Shown here: positions 1-6,523 of the stretch, one piece after another | Numbering within the stretch: the first letter of the stretch is position 1 | Layout: each line of letters begins with the position of its first letter | DNA from: Anaerolineae bacterium | GTDB taxonomy: Bacteria; Chloroflexota; Anaerolineae; JADYZS01 | Assembly (NCBI GenBank): GCA_020853075.1 | Contig: JADYZS010000473.1 | Span: 1 to 8,768, forward strand | DNA length: 8,768 nucleotides | Direction of reading: 5' to 3' | Notes under the pieces: model-generated | Database searches by the model: none | Told to the model about the DNA's origin: nothing | What the model saw: the letters and a program-made list of their open reading frames with translations, nothing else | Program-made: the position numbers and the translations under genes

Positions 1-36
1 AGGTACTGCTGGTTGCTCTGGGGGAAGGATTGTCGC

Positions 37-1311
37 TCAACCAGGTGGCCCGCTGTTCGTACCAACTTTCTGCGCTTCTCCTACAGCCTGGCTGACGAGG
101 GAATCCAGGGCCTTGAGAAATTCCTGGCGCCGCACAGGTTTCGGTATATATAGGGCAGCCCCCAGTGCCAGTGCCAGTTCCGGTTGGCGAACCACCGAGC
201 AGACGATCACGGGCAAGGACCTGGTATCAGGGTGTTCTCTGAGGTGTACAAGAAGTTCCCAGCCATCAACGCCGGGGAGCATCACGTCCAGCACCACGAG
301 GTCAGGTTTCGTGCGCACGACGGTCTCAAAGAGGTCCTCGCCCTCCGCGGTGATGATACGATAACGGGTGCCCTGGGTATAACGCCGGTAGAAATGCACC
401 AGGTCGGCGTTGTCATCCACCACCAGCACGGTGACGGTGGACGCCACAGGCAGATCCAGGTGGAAGGAAGCAGCATCGCCCTCCATATATGACCGGACGG
501 AGCCACCCTCCACGGCCAACACCTGTTCGGTGAGGTAGTCGGGGAGCGGCACGCCAGCCGAGGCGGGGCTGCCGGTTATGGTGACGTGGATGCGGCCTTC
601 CACCTGGCTTGCGCTGAGGCCGATCTCCCCTCCGGGTGTCACTTGCTGCATCAGTCCCGTAATCCCCACTACCAGGATTTGCCGCAGCACCGATGGATGG
701 ATGGCCGCATGCATGTCCGGTTCCACGGAGCCCAACCGGGTCACGACACCGTGTTTGGCAGCCAGAGCCTGGGTCAAGTCAGTCACGGCCCGCATCGTTT
801 CTCCCACCTCCGCGCTGCTGGCGGGAGCACTCTTGCGGAGCGCTGCTATCTCCTGCTGTACCTGAGCATACCACTCATCTTCTCCCTCTACTGCCGGTGC
901 CGCCGGCGCCATCTGGTCGTCGTCGGTCAAGGCCGTAACGGGTGAGCCGCCGCTGGCGGGGCTCGCTCGCCAGAGGTGCAGGGCGAGCGCATTGACAGCT
1001 TGCTGCTGCTCACGGCGGAGGTGACGGGGGGTGATGCCCAGGCGTTCGGCTGTCGCCTCTTGCGTGAGATTCTGCACGTAACGGAGGGAGAGAACCTCGT
1101 AAATGCGCCAGCCGCGGGTACTGGTAGGGACCTGAGGGCTGGGTTTAAGTGTCTCTATAGCCCGCAGGACTACATTCTGAATCACCTCTACCCCTTGCTG
1201 TGGGTTCTTACCTACCAGCGTATACATGATCGGTAAGGGTTGGTAGCCGGGGTCAAACAGGTGATTCAGGGCGTCCGGCAAAACCGCAGCAAACTCCTCA
1301 AAGGTGATCAT
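37..1311 (-). CDS. HTH / degenerate ATPase-like / receiver-domain regulator
   Basis: A predicted cytoplasmic signalling protein of 424 residues from the ATG at 1311. Residues about 75-108 (RYVQNLTQEATAERLGIT then PRHLRREQ) look like a sigma-region-4 or LuxR-like helix-turn-helix. A Glu/Gln-rich, probably coiled stretch spans about 143-190. Residues about 204-289 follow the pattern of a histidine-kinase ATPase domain (LRQILVVGITGLMQQVTPGG), but the N-box Asn is replaced and no GxG lid is seen, so ATP use is doubtful. The C-terminal receiver domain (about 293-408) is intact: acidic pair D299/D300, phosphoacceptor D342 in VLDVMLPG, S372 and K391 in PKP. An in-frame TTG at 1344 would add 11 residues but lies too close to its only purine-rich stretch; the ATG has AGGA 12 bases upstream. 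The gene is divergent from the transporter and may regulate it. No partner kinase is present. Domain calls come from motif reading; the target is unknown. Confidence 0.85.
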   Translation of the reverse strand: MITFEEFAAVLPDALNHLFDPGYQPLPIMYTLVGKNPQQGVEVIQNVVLRAIETLKPSPQVPTSTRGWRIYEVLSLRYVQNLTQEATAERLGITPRHLRREQQQAVNALALHLWRASPASGGSPVTALTDDDQMAPAAPAVEGEDEWYAQVQQEIAALRKSAPASSAEVGETMRAVTDLTQALAAKHGVVTRLGSVEPDMHAAIHPSVLRQILVVGITGLMQQVTPGGEIGLSASQVEGRIHVTITGSPASAGVPLPDYLTEQVLAVEGGSVRSYMEGDAASFHLDLPVASTVTVLVVDDNADLVHFYRRYTQGTRYRIITAEGEDLFETVVRTKPDLVVLDVMLPGVDGWELLVHLREHPDTRSLPVIVCSVVRQPELALALGAALYIPKPVRRQEFLKALDSLVSQAVGEAQKVGTNSGPPG

Positions 1312-1348
1312 GTCCGTCTTAAGTCCTAATATTGTCCTGGTCAAGTCC

Positions 1349-1377
1349 TTGTCTATCTACGTGCTGTTTCATATACT
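1349..1377 (+). promoter_or_regulatory. Candidate sigma70-type promoter for the ABC transporter operon
   Basis: TTGTCT (1349-1354, four of six) and TATACT (1372-1377, five of six) are 17 bases apart. The predicted start is near 1384, leaving a leader of about 150 bases before the permease ATG at 1535. The promoter lies close to and faces the opposing regulator promoter, so transcription from one would cross the other. A perfect TATAAT at 1397-1402 is an alternative -10 but lacks a convincing -35. Confidence 0.4.
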
Positions 1378-1400
1378 GGAAATGAGTGTATCAGATTATA

Positions 1401-1429
1401 ATTCTATACCATCGGCGCTGTGCCGTCAA
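1401..1429 (-). promoter_or_regulatory. Candidate sigma70-type promoter for the regulator gene
   Basis: Read on the minus strand, TTGACG (1424-1429) and TAGAAT (1401-1406) each match the consensus at five of six positions and are separated by 17 bases. The predicted transcription start is near 1395, giving a leader of about 85 bases to the ATG at 1311. The -35 hexamer lies inside an inverted repeat at 1416-1435. Motif reading only. Confidence 0.45.
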
Positions 1430-1435
1430 ACAGCG
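1416..1435. promoter_or_regulatory. Inverted repeat, possible operator
   Basis: CGCTGT (1416-1421) and ACAGCG (1430-1435) form a perfect 6-base inverted repeat with an 8-base spacer. It overlaps the -35 of the regulator promoter and sits just downstream of the predicted transporter start, so a bound protein could affect both directions. It could also be chance or an RNA hairpin. Confidence 0.3.
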
Positions 1436-1440
1436 TAAAA

Positions 1441-1482
1441 CAGGTGGCTTTCACGCCCTAGGTTCGCAGCCCCTGCCACCTG
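1441..1482 (+). repeat. Long-loop inverted repeat in the transporter leader
   Basis: CAGGTGGC (1441-1448) and GCCACCTG (1475-1482) are perfectly complementary over 8 bases around a 26-base loop, ending 52 bases before the first permease ATG. There is no T tract directly after it, so it does not look like a simple terminator. It may be an RNA structure in the leader or a looped operator pair. Confidence 0.35.
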
Positions 1483-1534
1483 ATCCCCTCTTTCCTGCAC
1501 CAGAGCCCTCCGTTTATCTTGATAGGAGTGTGTT

Positions 1535-2506
1535 ATGGCAATAAGACCGATGCAGGCCGGGTTGGCGCCTAAGGAGCGCCGGTTCTGGCCGTTCAGGCGG
1601 TTATCCCTGGCCCAGCAGGAAGAGATCCAGGGCTATCTTTTCCTCATGCCCTGGCTCGTTGGGCTTGTCGCCTTTACCGTCGGCCCCATTATCGCCTCGC
1701 TCCTCCTCAGTTTCACTAGTTGGAACCTGGTCTCCGCTCCCAGGTGGGTCGGCCTGGAGAACTACCAGTACATCTTTCAGGACGATCCCGATTTCATCCA
1801 GGCCCTCAAGGTCACGCTGAGATACGCTGCTATCAGTCTCCCTCTGCATATCATCATTGGCCTCGCGCTCTCTCTCTTATTGAATATCAAGGTGCGGGGT
1901 ATGAATGTTTACCGCACCCTTTTCTATCTCCCCTCTGTTCTACCGGGAGTCGCCACCACCCTGCTCTGGGTCTGGATCTTCAATACCGACTTTGGTATCA
2001 TCAACTGGGCGCTGAAACAGGTCGGCTTTGAAGGGCCGCGCTGGTTCCAGAATCCCAGGTGGGCGCTGAACGCCCTTATCATTATGGGGATGTGGGGGGT
2101 AGGCGGTGGTGCGGTAATCTATCTGGCCGGGTTACAAAACATCCCTCCCCATCTCTACGAGGCGGCCGAGATAGATGGCGCGGGCTTCTGGCACCGCTTC
2201 TGGCGCATCACGCTACCGCTCCTCACGCCGACCTTATTCTTTAATCTCGTCACGGGCCTGATCGGCGCCTTTCAGGCTTTCGTCTCGGCCTACATCGCAA
2301 CGAACGGCGGCCCGATGAGATCAACCCTATTCTATATGCTGTACCTGTTCCAGAAGGCCTTCCAGCAACAATGGATGGGATATGGTTCGGCCCTCGCCTG
2401 GATTCTAGCCATCATCATCCTGGTGTGTACGGTTCTTGTCTTCAAGAGTTCGGCCCTGTGGGTACACTATGAGGCGGAACGGGGGGCGGAGGTGAGGAAG
2501 AAATGA
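1535..2506 (+). CDS. ABC sugar transporter permease, MalF/UgpA type
   Basis: An inner-membrane permease of a carbohydrate (CUT1-like) ABC importer, 323 residues, usual for the family. Hydrophobic segments lie near residues 34-59, 95-117, 128-149, 177-200, 233-255 and 284-305, giving six membrane spans after a charged cytoplasmic N-terminus. The EAA loop that docks the ATPase runs about 208-232 (YEAAEIDGAGFWHRFW, then RITLPLLTP) and is well conserved, including the Gly. ATG at 1535 is preceded by AGGAG (1524-1528) at 6 bases, which fixes the start. Its stop overlaps the next gene's ATG by 4 bases, implying translational coupling with the partner permease. The substrate cannot be read from the permease; sugar or glycerol-phosphate-like compounds are usual for this family. 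Confidence 0.95.
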   Translation: MAIRPMQAGLAPKERRFWPFRRLSLAQQEEIQGYLFLMPWLVGLVAFTVGPIIASLLLSFTSWNLVSAPRWVGLENYQYIFQDDPDFIQALKVTLRYAAISLPLHIIIGLALSLLLNIKVRGMNVYRTLFYLPSVLPGVATTLLWVWIFNTDFGIINWALKQVGFEGPRWFQNPRWALNALIIMGMWGVGGGAVIYLAGLQNIPPHLYEAAEIDGAGFWHRFWRITLPLLTPTLFFNLVTGLIGAFQAFVSAYIATNGGPMRSTLFYMLYLFQKAFQQQWMGYGSALAWILAIIILVCTVLVFKSSALWVHYEAERGAEVRKK

Positions 2507-3426
2507 CGCAGATGGATAATGTGGTGAATATGGGCGCATCCCTGGCCGATACCCTGGTCGCACGCCGAACCAAGTCAGGTATCTGGAATCGCCGGACACG
2601 GCGATATATAGGTCATGCGGTCGCGTACTTCTTCATGACAGCCTGCTGCTTTGTCTTTCTCATTCCCCTTGTCTGGATGATCTCTACGGCGCTGAAGGAC
2701 CGCGGCTCCATCTGGCTCTGGCCCCCTAAGTGGATTCCCGACCCTATTGAGTGGCACAACTGCGCTGATGTCTTCAACTACGTGCCCTTTGGCATCTATC
2801 TCAGAAACACACTGGTCATCGCCTTCTGCAACATTGTCGGCCACGTCTGGTCGGTAACACTCGTGGCATATTCCTTCGCCCGTCTCCGCTTCCGCGGGCG
2901 CGATTTTCTCTTTATCGTGCTCCTCGCCACGCTGATGATCCCCGGCGAAGTGACAATGATCCCACGTTTCATCATGTTCAAACTCTTCGGCTGGTACGAT
3001 ACCTATCTGCCGCTCATCGTCCCGGCCTTCACAGGCGGCCCCTTCATGATCTTCCTGGTGCGCCAGTACTTGATGACGATCCCATACGAATTGGATGAGG
3101 CAGCGACAATTGATGGCTGTAGCCGACTGCAGATCCTCTACAAAATCCTCTTCCCCATCATCAAGCCCCCCGTCACCCTCATTATCGTCTGGACCTTCAT
3201 AGGGTCGTGGAACGATTTGATGGGGCCGGTGATCTACCTGACCACCCAGTCAAAGTACACCCTCGCCATCGGTCTGACCACGTTCTACGGCCAACAGCCG
3301 CACAGCACCTTGTGGAACCTGTTAATGGCCGCCTCGGTCATGTCGGTGATCCCGCTGCTCGTCATCTACTACTTCGCCCAGGATTACCTGATCGGCGGCA
3401 TCGCCTCAGTGGGGCTGAAGGGCTGA
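2503..3426 (+). CDS. ABC sugar transporter permease, MalG/UgpE type
   Basis: The second permease of the importer, 307 residues. It has about six membrane spans; the first is near residues 40-62 (FFMTACCFVFLIPLVWMI) after a basic N-terminus. The EAA loop is at about 195-222 (YELDEAATIDGCSRLQI, then LFPIIKP), and the C-terminus QDYLIGGIASVGLKG is the usual MalG-type ending. It should pair with the upstream permease to form the heterodimeric channel. The start at 2503 overlaps the preceding stop as ATGA. An in-frame ATG at 2512 is a plausible alternative; GGAGG at 2488-2492 lies 10 bases before the first ATG. No Walker-type ATPase gene follows, so the complex probably uses an ATPase encoded elsewhere, as many CUT1 systems do. 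Confidence 0.95.
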   Translation: MTQMDNVVNMGASLADTLVARRTKSGIWNRRTRRYIGHAVAYFFMTACCFVFLIPLVWMISTALKDRGSIWLWPPKWIPDPIEWHNCADVFNYVPFGIYLRNTLVIAFCNIVGHVWSVTLVAYSFARLRFRGRDFLFIVLLATLMIPGEVTMIPRFIMFKLFGWYDTYLPLIVPAFTGGPFMIFLVRQYLMTIPYELDEAATIDGCSRLQILYKILFPIIKPPVTLIIVWTFIGSWNDLMGPVIYLTTQSKYTLAIGLTTFYGQQPHSTLWNLLMAASVMSVIPLLVIYYFAQDYLIGGIASVGLKG

Positions 3427-3590
3427 TCTCTGACCGGAGAGACCCTAAGGGTCTGCAAGACTTTTCGGGTTCCAGATAGGAGGACAACCTGGTTCACGAC
3501 CAGGAAGGAGGGAGAAGAGCCAAATACGGCCATTGACCTGTATCGCTTCTACCAGCCGTTCCCAAAAATCCACCACGGAGGATCGGAGAG
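3427..3590 (+). other. Permease-to-binding-protein intergenic region with two hairpins
   Basis: This 164-base gap is long for the inside of an operon. AGACCC/GGGTCT (3440-3445 and 3449-3454, 3-base loop) is followed after 7 bases by a short CTTTTC run, a weak terminator at best. CCTGGT/ACCAGG (3488-3493 and 3499-3504, 5-base loop) has no T tract. Such hairpins can protect or partly terminate transcripts and so set the binding-protein to permease ratio. GGAGG at 3577-3581 serves the ATG at 3591 with 9 bases spacing. No convincing promoter was found. Confidence 0.45.
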
Positions 3591-5048
3591 ATGAACAAGA
3601 AGATTATGAACCGCAGGAATTTCTTACGCCTGGCCGCCATGACCGGTGCCGGCGCGGCCATCGCCGCCTGCGCGACCCCTACCCCTCAGGTTGTCAAAGA
3701 GACGGTCGTCGTGGAGAAAGAGAAAGTCATCCCACAGACCGTCGTTGTTGAGAAGGAAAAGGTCGTCCAACAGACCGTCGTCGTTGAGAAAGAAAAGCAG
3801 GTGGAGAAGGTTGTCACGGCCACACCTGCACCGGCAGTTGCTCCCGCGACGGTCAATTTCTTCGCGGGGGATGTCGCGGAGAATAAGGATGCGTTCCTGC
3901 TGACCGCCGACGCTTTCAACGCCAGGAGCGATAAGGTCAAGGTAAAAATCAACCTGATCGCCAGCCAGGGCTTCGGCGCGAAGATCCAGACGATGATCGC
4001 CGCCAACGATGGGCCTGATCTCTGGCCCGGCGTCTCGCCCGGTGAAGCGCCGCGCCGGGGAGCCCACGCGGATATCACCGCCTTCGTCCAGCGCGATATC
4101 GCCAAGCCCCAGGAGTATTGGTTCCAGATGGGCATTGACCGCAGCATGTACCAGGGCAAATGGTACGCGGTGCCCAAGGACGTCGGCTGGAACGTCATCG
4201 CCTATAACATTGATATGTACGAGAAGTTCGGCGTGCCTCTGCCCAAAGAGAACTGGACCTTTGACGATTTTATCGCGATGGGCAAGCAGTTACATCGGCC
4301 CGACGAGGGGTATTTCGGTACCCAGTTCTCCGGCAACTCAGTCCTGCTGTGGGGCGGTGCAGGCATCCCCTACAACCTGGGCTTTAAAATGCAGAGCGAT
4401 GACGGCCACACGGTCAAGGGTTTCCTGGACACGCCGACCTCCATTGAGGCGATCCAGTGGGTGATAGACCTCCAGGACAAACACAAGATCTCCGTCAGCG
4501 GCGAGCAAGCCCAAGCCCTGGGCGGTGAGCCCTTCTATTCCGGCAAGGTCGGGCTTGGCGTTGCCGGCGTGTGGGGCCTGCGCGACTTGTTGGCGGCCAA
4601 GTTCAAGTTCGGCCTGATCCACGCGCCCATCAAGAAGGCGGGCGACACGATTTATACCTGGGGCGGTGCGGCCCATGTCTTCATGTGGAGCGGCGCGAAG
4701 AACAAGGAAGCCAATTGGGAGGTCATGAAGTTCTGGAGCAGCCCCGAAGGCTCTAAGATCGCGCACGTCATGCGGGTGGCCGCGTCGCCGAATCCCGTCG
4801 TATGGACGGATCATGCCGACGACAAAGACCCCGTCCTGGGTGTCTTCCTGAAGGATGGCCTCCGTCCGACCTTCCAGCCGCCCTACGAGATAAGTTCCTA
4901 CTTCTGGCAGTGCGTTGGCGGCAACTTCGGTGACATCTGGACCCGCTACCTGGAACTGAAGGAGCGGCCTCTGGAGAACATCGCCAAGGATGCAGCCGAG
5001 AAGGCGCAGAAGTGCCTTGACGACAACTATAGCAAAGAGAAAAAGTAG
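3591..5048 (+). CDS. ABC transporter substrate-binding lipoprotein, sugar family 1
   Basis: The extracellular solute-binding component of the importer, 485 residues. The N-terminus carries a twin-arginine-like signal (NRRNFLRLAA, R8-R9) and a lipobox IAAC with Cys27, so the mature protein should be a lipid-anchored surface protein, possibly exported folded. A linker follows: three 12-residue units at 37-72 sharing TVVVEKEK, then VVTATPAPAVAPATV. The binding domain starts near residue 85 (VNFFAGD) and has family 1 features: AANDGPDLW, YQGKWYAVPKD, NIDMYEKFGVPLP, and an aromatic-rich second lobe (GVAGVWG, YTWGGAAHVF) suited to stacking on sugars. GGAGG (3577-3581) supports the ATG at 3591. It lies last in the transporter operon, ahead of a strong terminator. 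The ligand is unknown. Confidence 0.93.
   Translation: MNKKIMNRRNFLRLAAMTGAGAAIAACATPTPQVVKETVVVEKEKVIPQTVVVEKEKVVQQTVVVEKEKQVEKVVTATPAPAVAPATVNFFAGDVAENKDAFLLTADAFNARSDKVKVKINLIASQGFGAKIQTMIAANDGPDLWPGVSPGEAPRRGAHADITAFVQRDIAKPQEYWFQMGIDRSMYQGKWYAVPKDVGWNVIAYNIDMYEKFGVPLPKENWTFDDFIAMGKQLHRPDEGYFGTQFSGNSVLLWGGAGIPYNLGFKMQSDDGHTVKGFLDTPTSIEAIQWVIDLQDKHKISVSGEQAQALGGEPFYSGKVGLGVAGVWGLRDLLAAKFKFGLIHAPIKKAGDTIYTWGGAAHVFMWSGAKNKEANWEVMKFWSSPEGSKIAHVMRVAASPNPVVWTDHADDKDPVLGVFLKDGLRPTFQPPYEISSYFWQCVGGNFGDIWTRYLELKERPLENIAKDAAEKAQKCLDDNYSKEKK
3699..3806 (+). repeat. 36-base coding tandem repeat (12-residue linker units)
   Basis: Three in-frame 36-base units (3699-3734, 3735-3770, 3771-3806) each encode (E/Q)TVVVEKEK plus three or four variable residues. 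They differ mainly at third codon positions and in the unit tail, so they are diverged and under protein-level selection. They form the spacer between the lipid anchor and the binding domain. Unit number could vary between strains through slippage or recombination. Confidence 0.85.
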
Positions 5049-5080
5049 GGTTCTTCATCATTGCCGGGGCCGTTGATGCA

Positions 5081-5118
5081 ACGAGGGGAGGTCATGCGCC
5101 CTCCCCTCGTCTTGTTTT
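5081..5118 (+). terminator. Rho-independent terminator of the transporter operon
   Basis: A perfect 11-base stem, ACGAGGGGAGG (5081-5091) with CCTCCCCTCGT (5100-5110), an 8-base loop, and then CTTGTTTT (5111-5118). It lies 33 bases after the binding-protein stop. The T tract reaches into the stop codon of the convergent dehydratase gene (TAA on the minus strand at 5117-5119). The minus-strand side is not T-rich, so it should act mainly on rightward transcripts. A small CGTTG/CAACG hairpin (5071-5083) overlaps its base. Confidence 0.85.
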
Positions 5119-6256
5119 AAGCCATCTCCCCATACGGCGGCGGCTTGTAGGGGTGCCGCGCCAACGCTTCCCGGTTCAACTTCAACCCCAACCCCGGCCC
5201 CGTCGGCAGTTGCAGGTAGCCGTTGCGAATCTCCAAACCGGGCGTCACGAACTCGTTCATCCGGGCCAGGTCCTCCGGCCAGGCGCGCGGCAGTTCCAGG
5301 ATCAGAAAGTTGGGGATGCTCGCCGCGACGTGAATGTTCATCGCCGTCGCCAGGAGCGCGTTCGGGTTGTGGGGCGCGACGGTCATGTAGGCCGTCTCCG
5401 CCATGGCCGCGATCTTGCGCGTCTCGGCGATGCCGCCGGTGTTCGTCACGTCCGGCTGGATCACGGCCACCGCCTGCTGCGCCACGATGGGCGCGAAGCC
5501 GTGGCGGGTCAGGATGCGCTCGCCCGTGGCGATGGGCGTCCCCACCGAGCGAGCCACCAATGCCAACGCCTCTATATTCTCCGGCGGCACCGGCTCCTCC
5601 ACAAACATCAAGTGGAACTCCTCCAGGGCGCGGATCAGGCGGATCGCCTCGGCAGGGGTGTAGCGCCCGCTGCAATCCAGCATGAGGTCCACCTGCGGCC
5701 CCACCGCGTCGCGCAAACCGCCGATGTAGGCGCGGGCCGCGTCCAAGTCGGCGATGGAGAGGCCGTCGCCGGGAAAGCGACCTCGCGCGGCCACCCCGGT
5801 CTTGAGCGCGGTATATCCTTCCTCGCTCACCAGGCGGCGCGCCTCGGCGATGCGCTCCTCTACCGTCGCCTTGCGCCAACTGCGCGGCGCGACGGGGCGA
5901 TAGACCCGCACCGCGTCGCGCGTGGGGCCGCCCAGGAGTTTATAGACCGGCGCGTTCAGCCATTGGCCCAGGATATCCCACATAGCCGCCTCCACCGCGC
6001 TGATAGCGGTGGTCAGGAGGGTGCCGAGCCAGTGTGCGCCGCGGTAGAGGCGGTGCCAATGGGCTTCAATGCGCGTCGGGTCTTCGCCGATCAGGTATTG
6101 CGTCAGTTCCTGGATGGTGGCGACGATGGCCGTCTCCTTGTTCATGCCGACCTCGGAGACGCCAGTGATCCCCTCGTCGGTGAGGATCTCGGTGAAGACC
6201 CAGTTGCGGTCGCCGCCGCTGTAACAGAGGTGGGTGCGAATCTCGGTGATTTTCAA
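5117..6256 (-). CDS. Enolase-superfamily dehydratase, galactonate dehydratase-like
   Basis: A cytoplasmic Mg-dependent enzyme of the mandelate racemase/muconate lactonizing branch, 379 residues from a TTG start. It aligns by eye with D-galactonate dehydratase: capping domain (LKITEIRTH, GEDPTRIEAHWHRLYRG), then AISAVEAAMWDILGQWLNAP and LLGG. Predicted metal ligands are D194 (LMLDCS), E220 (FVEEP) and E246 (TGER); D269 (QPD) with H296 (APHNPN) form the Asp-His dyad, and K152 sits in ALKTG. Two residues after D194, where galactonate dehydratase has a catalytic His, there is Ser196. The TTG at 6256 has AGGAGG (6262-6267) 5 bases upstream, and the protein then begins like family members; a GTG at 6301 would add 15 residues without such support. 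It is convergent with the transporter and divergent from the aldolase operon. The substrate is probably a sugar acid, but unproven. Confidence 0.9.
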   Translation of the reverse strand: MKITEIRTHLCYSGGDRNWVFTEILTDEGITGVSEVGMNKETAIVATIQELTQYLIGEDPTRIEAHWHRLYRGAHWLGTLLTTAISAVEAAMWDILGQWLNAPVYKLLGGPTRDAVRVYRPVAPRSWRKATVEERIAEARRLVSEEGYTALKTGVAARGRFPGDGLSIADLDAARAYIGGLRDAVGPQVDLMLDCSGRYTPAEAIRLIRALEEFHLMFVEEPVPPENIEALALVARSVGTPIATGERILTRHGFAPIVAQQAVAVIQPDVTNTGGIAETRKIAAMAETAYMTVAPHNPNALLATAMNIHVAASIPNFLILELPRAWPEDLARMNEFVTPGLEIRNGYLQLPTGPGLGLKLNREALARHPYKPPPYGEMA

Positions 6257-6446
6257 GGGAACCTCCTCGTCTGGTGCAGGCTCATAGCGCAGTGTTACCA
6301 CACACGAGCCTCCCTGTCCAGCCCCATCAGGGCCAGGCGCGGGCCAATTAGAGTTCCCATGGCCCCGCCCAGATCGTCATAGATTACGTCACACCTTACG
6401 ACCTGCCGGGGCTTGTCCATATAGAGCACCGATACCCCTGTCTTTA

Positions 6447-6455
6447 TGGTATAAT
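6447..6455 (+). promoter_or_regulatory. Extended -10 promoter of the aldolase-kinase operon
   Basis: TGGTATAAT is a perfect extended -10 element (TG, one base, TATAAT). No recognisable -35 lies 16-18 bases upstream, which is normal for extended -10 promoters. The predicted start is near 6462, giving a leader of about 85 bases to the ATG at 6547. Confidence 0.6.
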
Positions 6456-6482
6456 GGCATCGGTTAATGAACGGTACTCCCG

Positions 6483-6504
6483 GCCCGGCGAAACCCGGGC
6501 TTTT
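6483..6504 (+). terminator. Terminator-like hairpin in the aldolase leader
   Basis: GCCCGG (6483-6488) pairs with CCGGGC (6495-6500) around the loop CGAAAC and is followed by TTTT (6501-6504). It lies between the promoter at 6447-6455 and the aldolase start, where an attenuator would sit. An overlapping CCCGG at 6479-6483 could pair with the same CCGGG instead. The stem is only 6 bases and the T tract is short, so it may be weak or only a leader structure. Confidence 0.35.
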
Positions 6505-6523
6505 CTGAAACCACACCACAACC

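Noticed and set aside
1397..1402. Perfect TATAAT as the main transporter promoter
   Set aside because: No acceptable -35 at 16-18 bases and no TG extension; the pair at 1349-1377 fits better, though this remains an alternative.
3533..3561. TTGACC as a -35 for a separate binding-protein promoter
   Set aside because: No TATAAT-like hexamer lies 16-18 bases downstream.
3699..3806. CRISPR-like spaced repeats
   Set aside because: The units are contiguous, in frame, a multiple of three and coding; there are no spacers.
3624..4198. Two minus-strand open frames opposite the binding lipoprotein
   Set aside because: Their repetitive Asp/Leu or Ser/Thr stretches are the reverse reading of the linker repeats; there is no ribosome site or family motif.
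5153..6382. A 409-codon open frame on the plus strand opposite the dehydratase
   Set aside because: It is antisense to a clearly recognisable enzyme, has low-complexity Arg/His/Gly-rich content with no motif, and is explained by GC-rich codon bias.
6295..6519. A 74-codon minus-strand frame between dehydratase and aldolase
   Set aside because: No recognisable motif or domain, and it covers the extended -10 promoter and leader hairpin; more likely non-coding control DNA.
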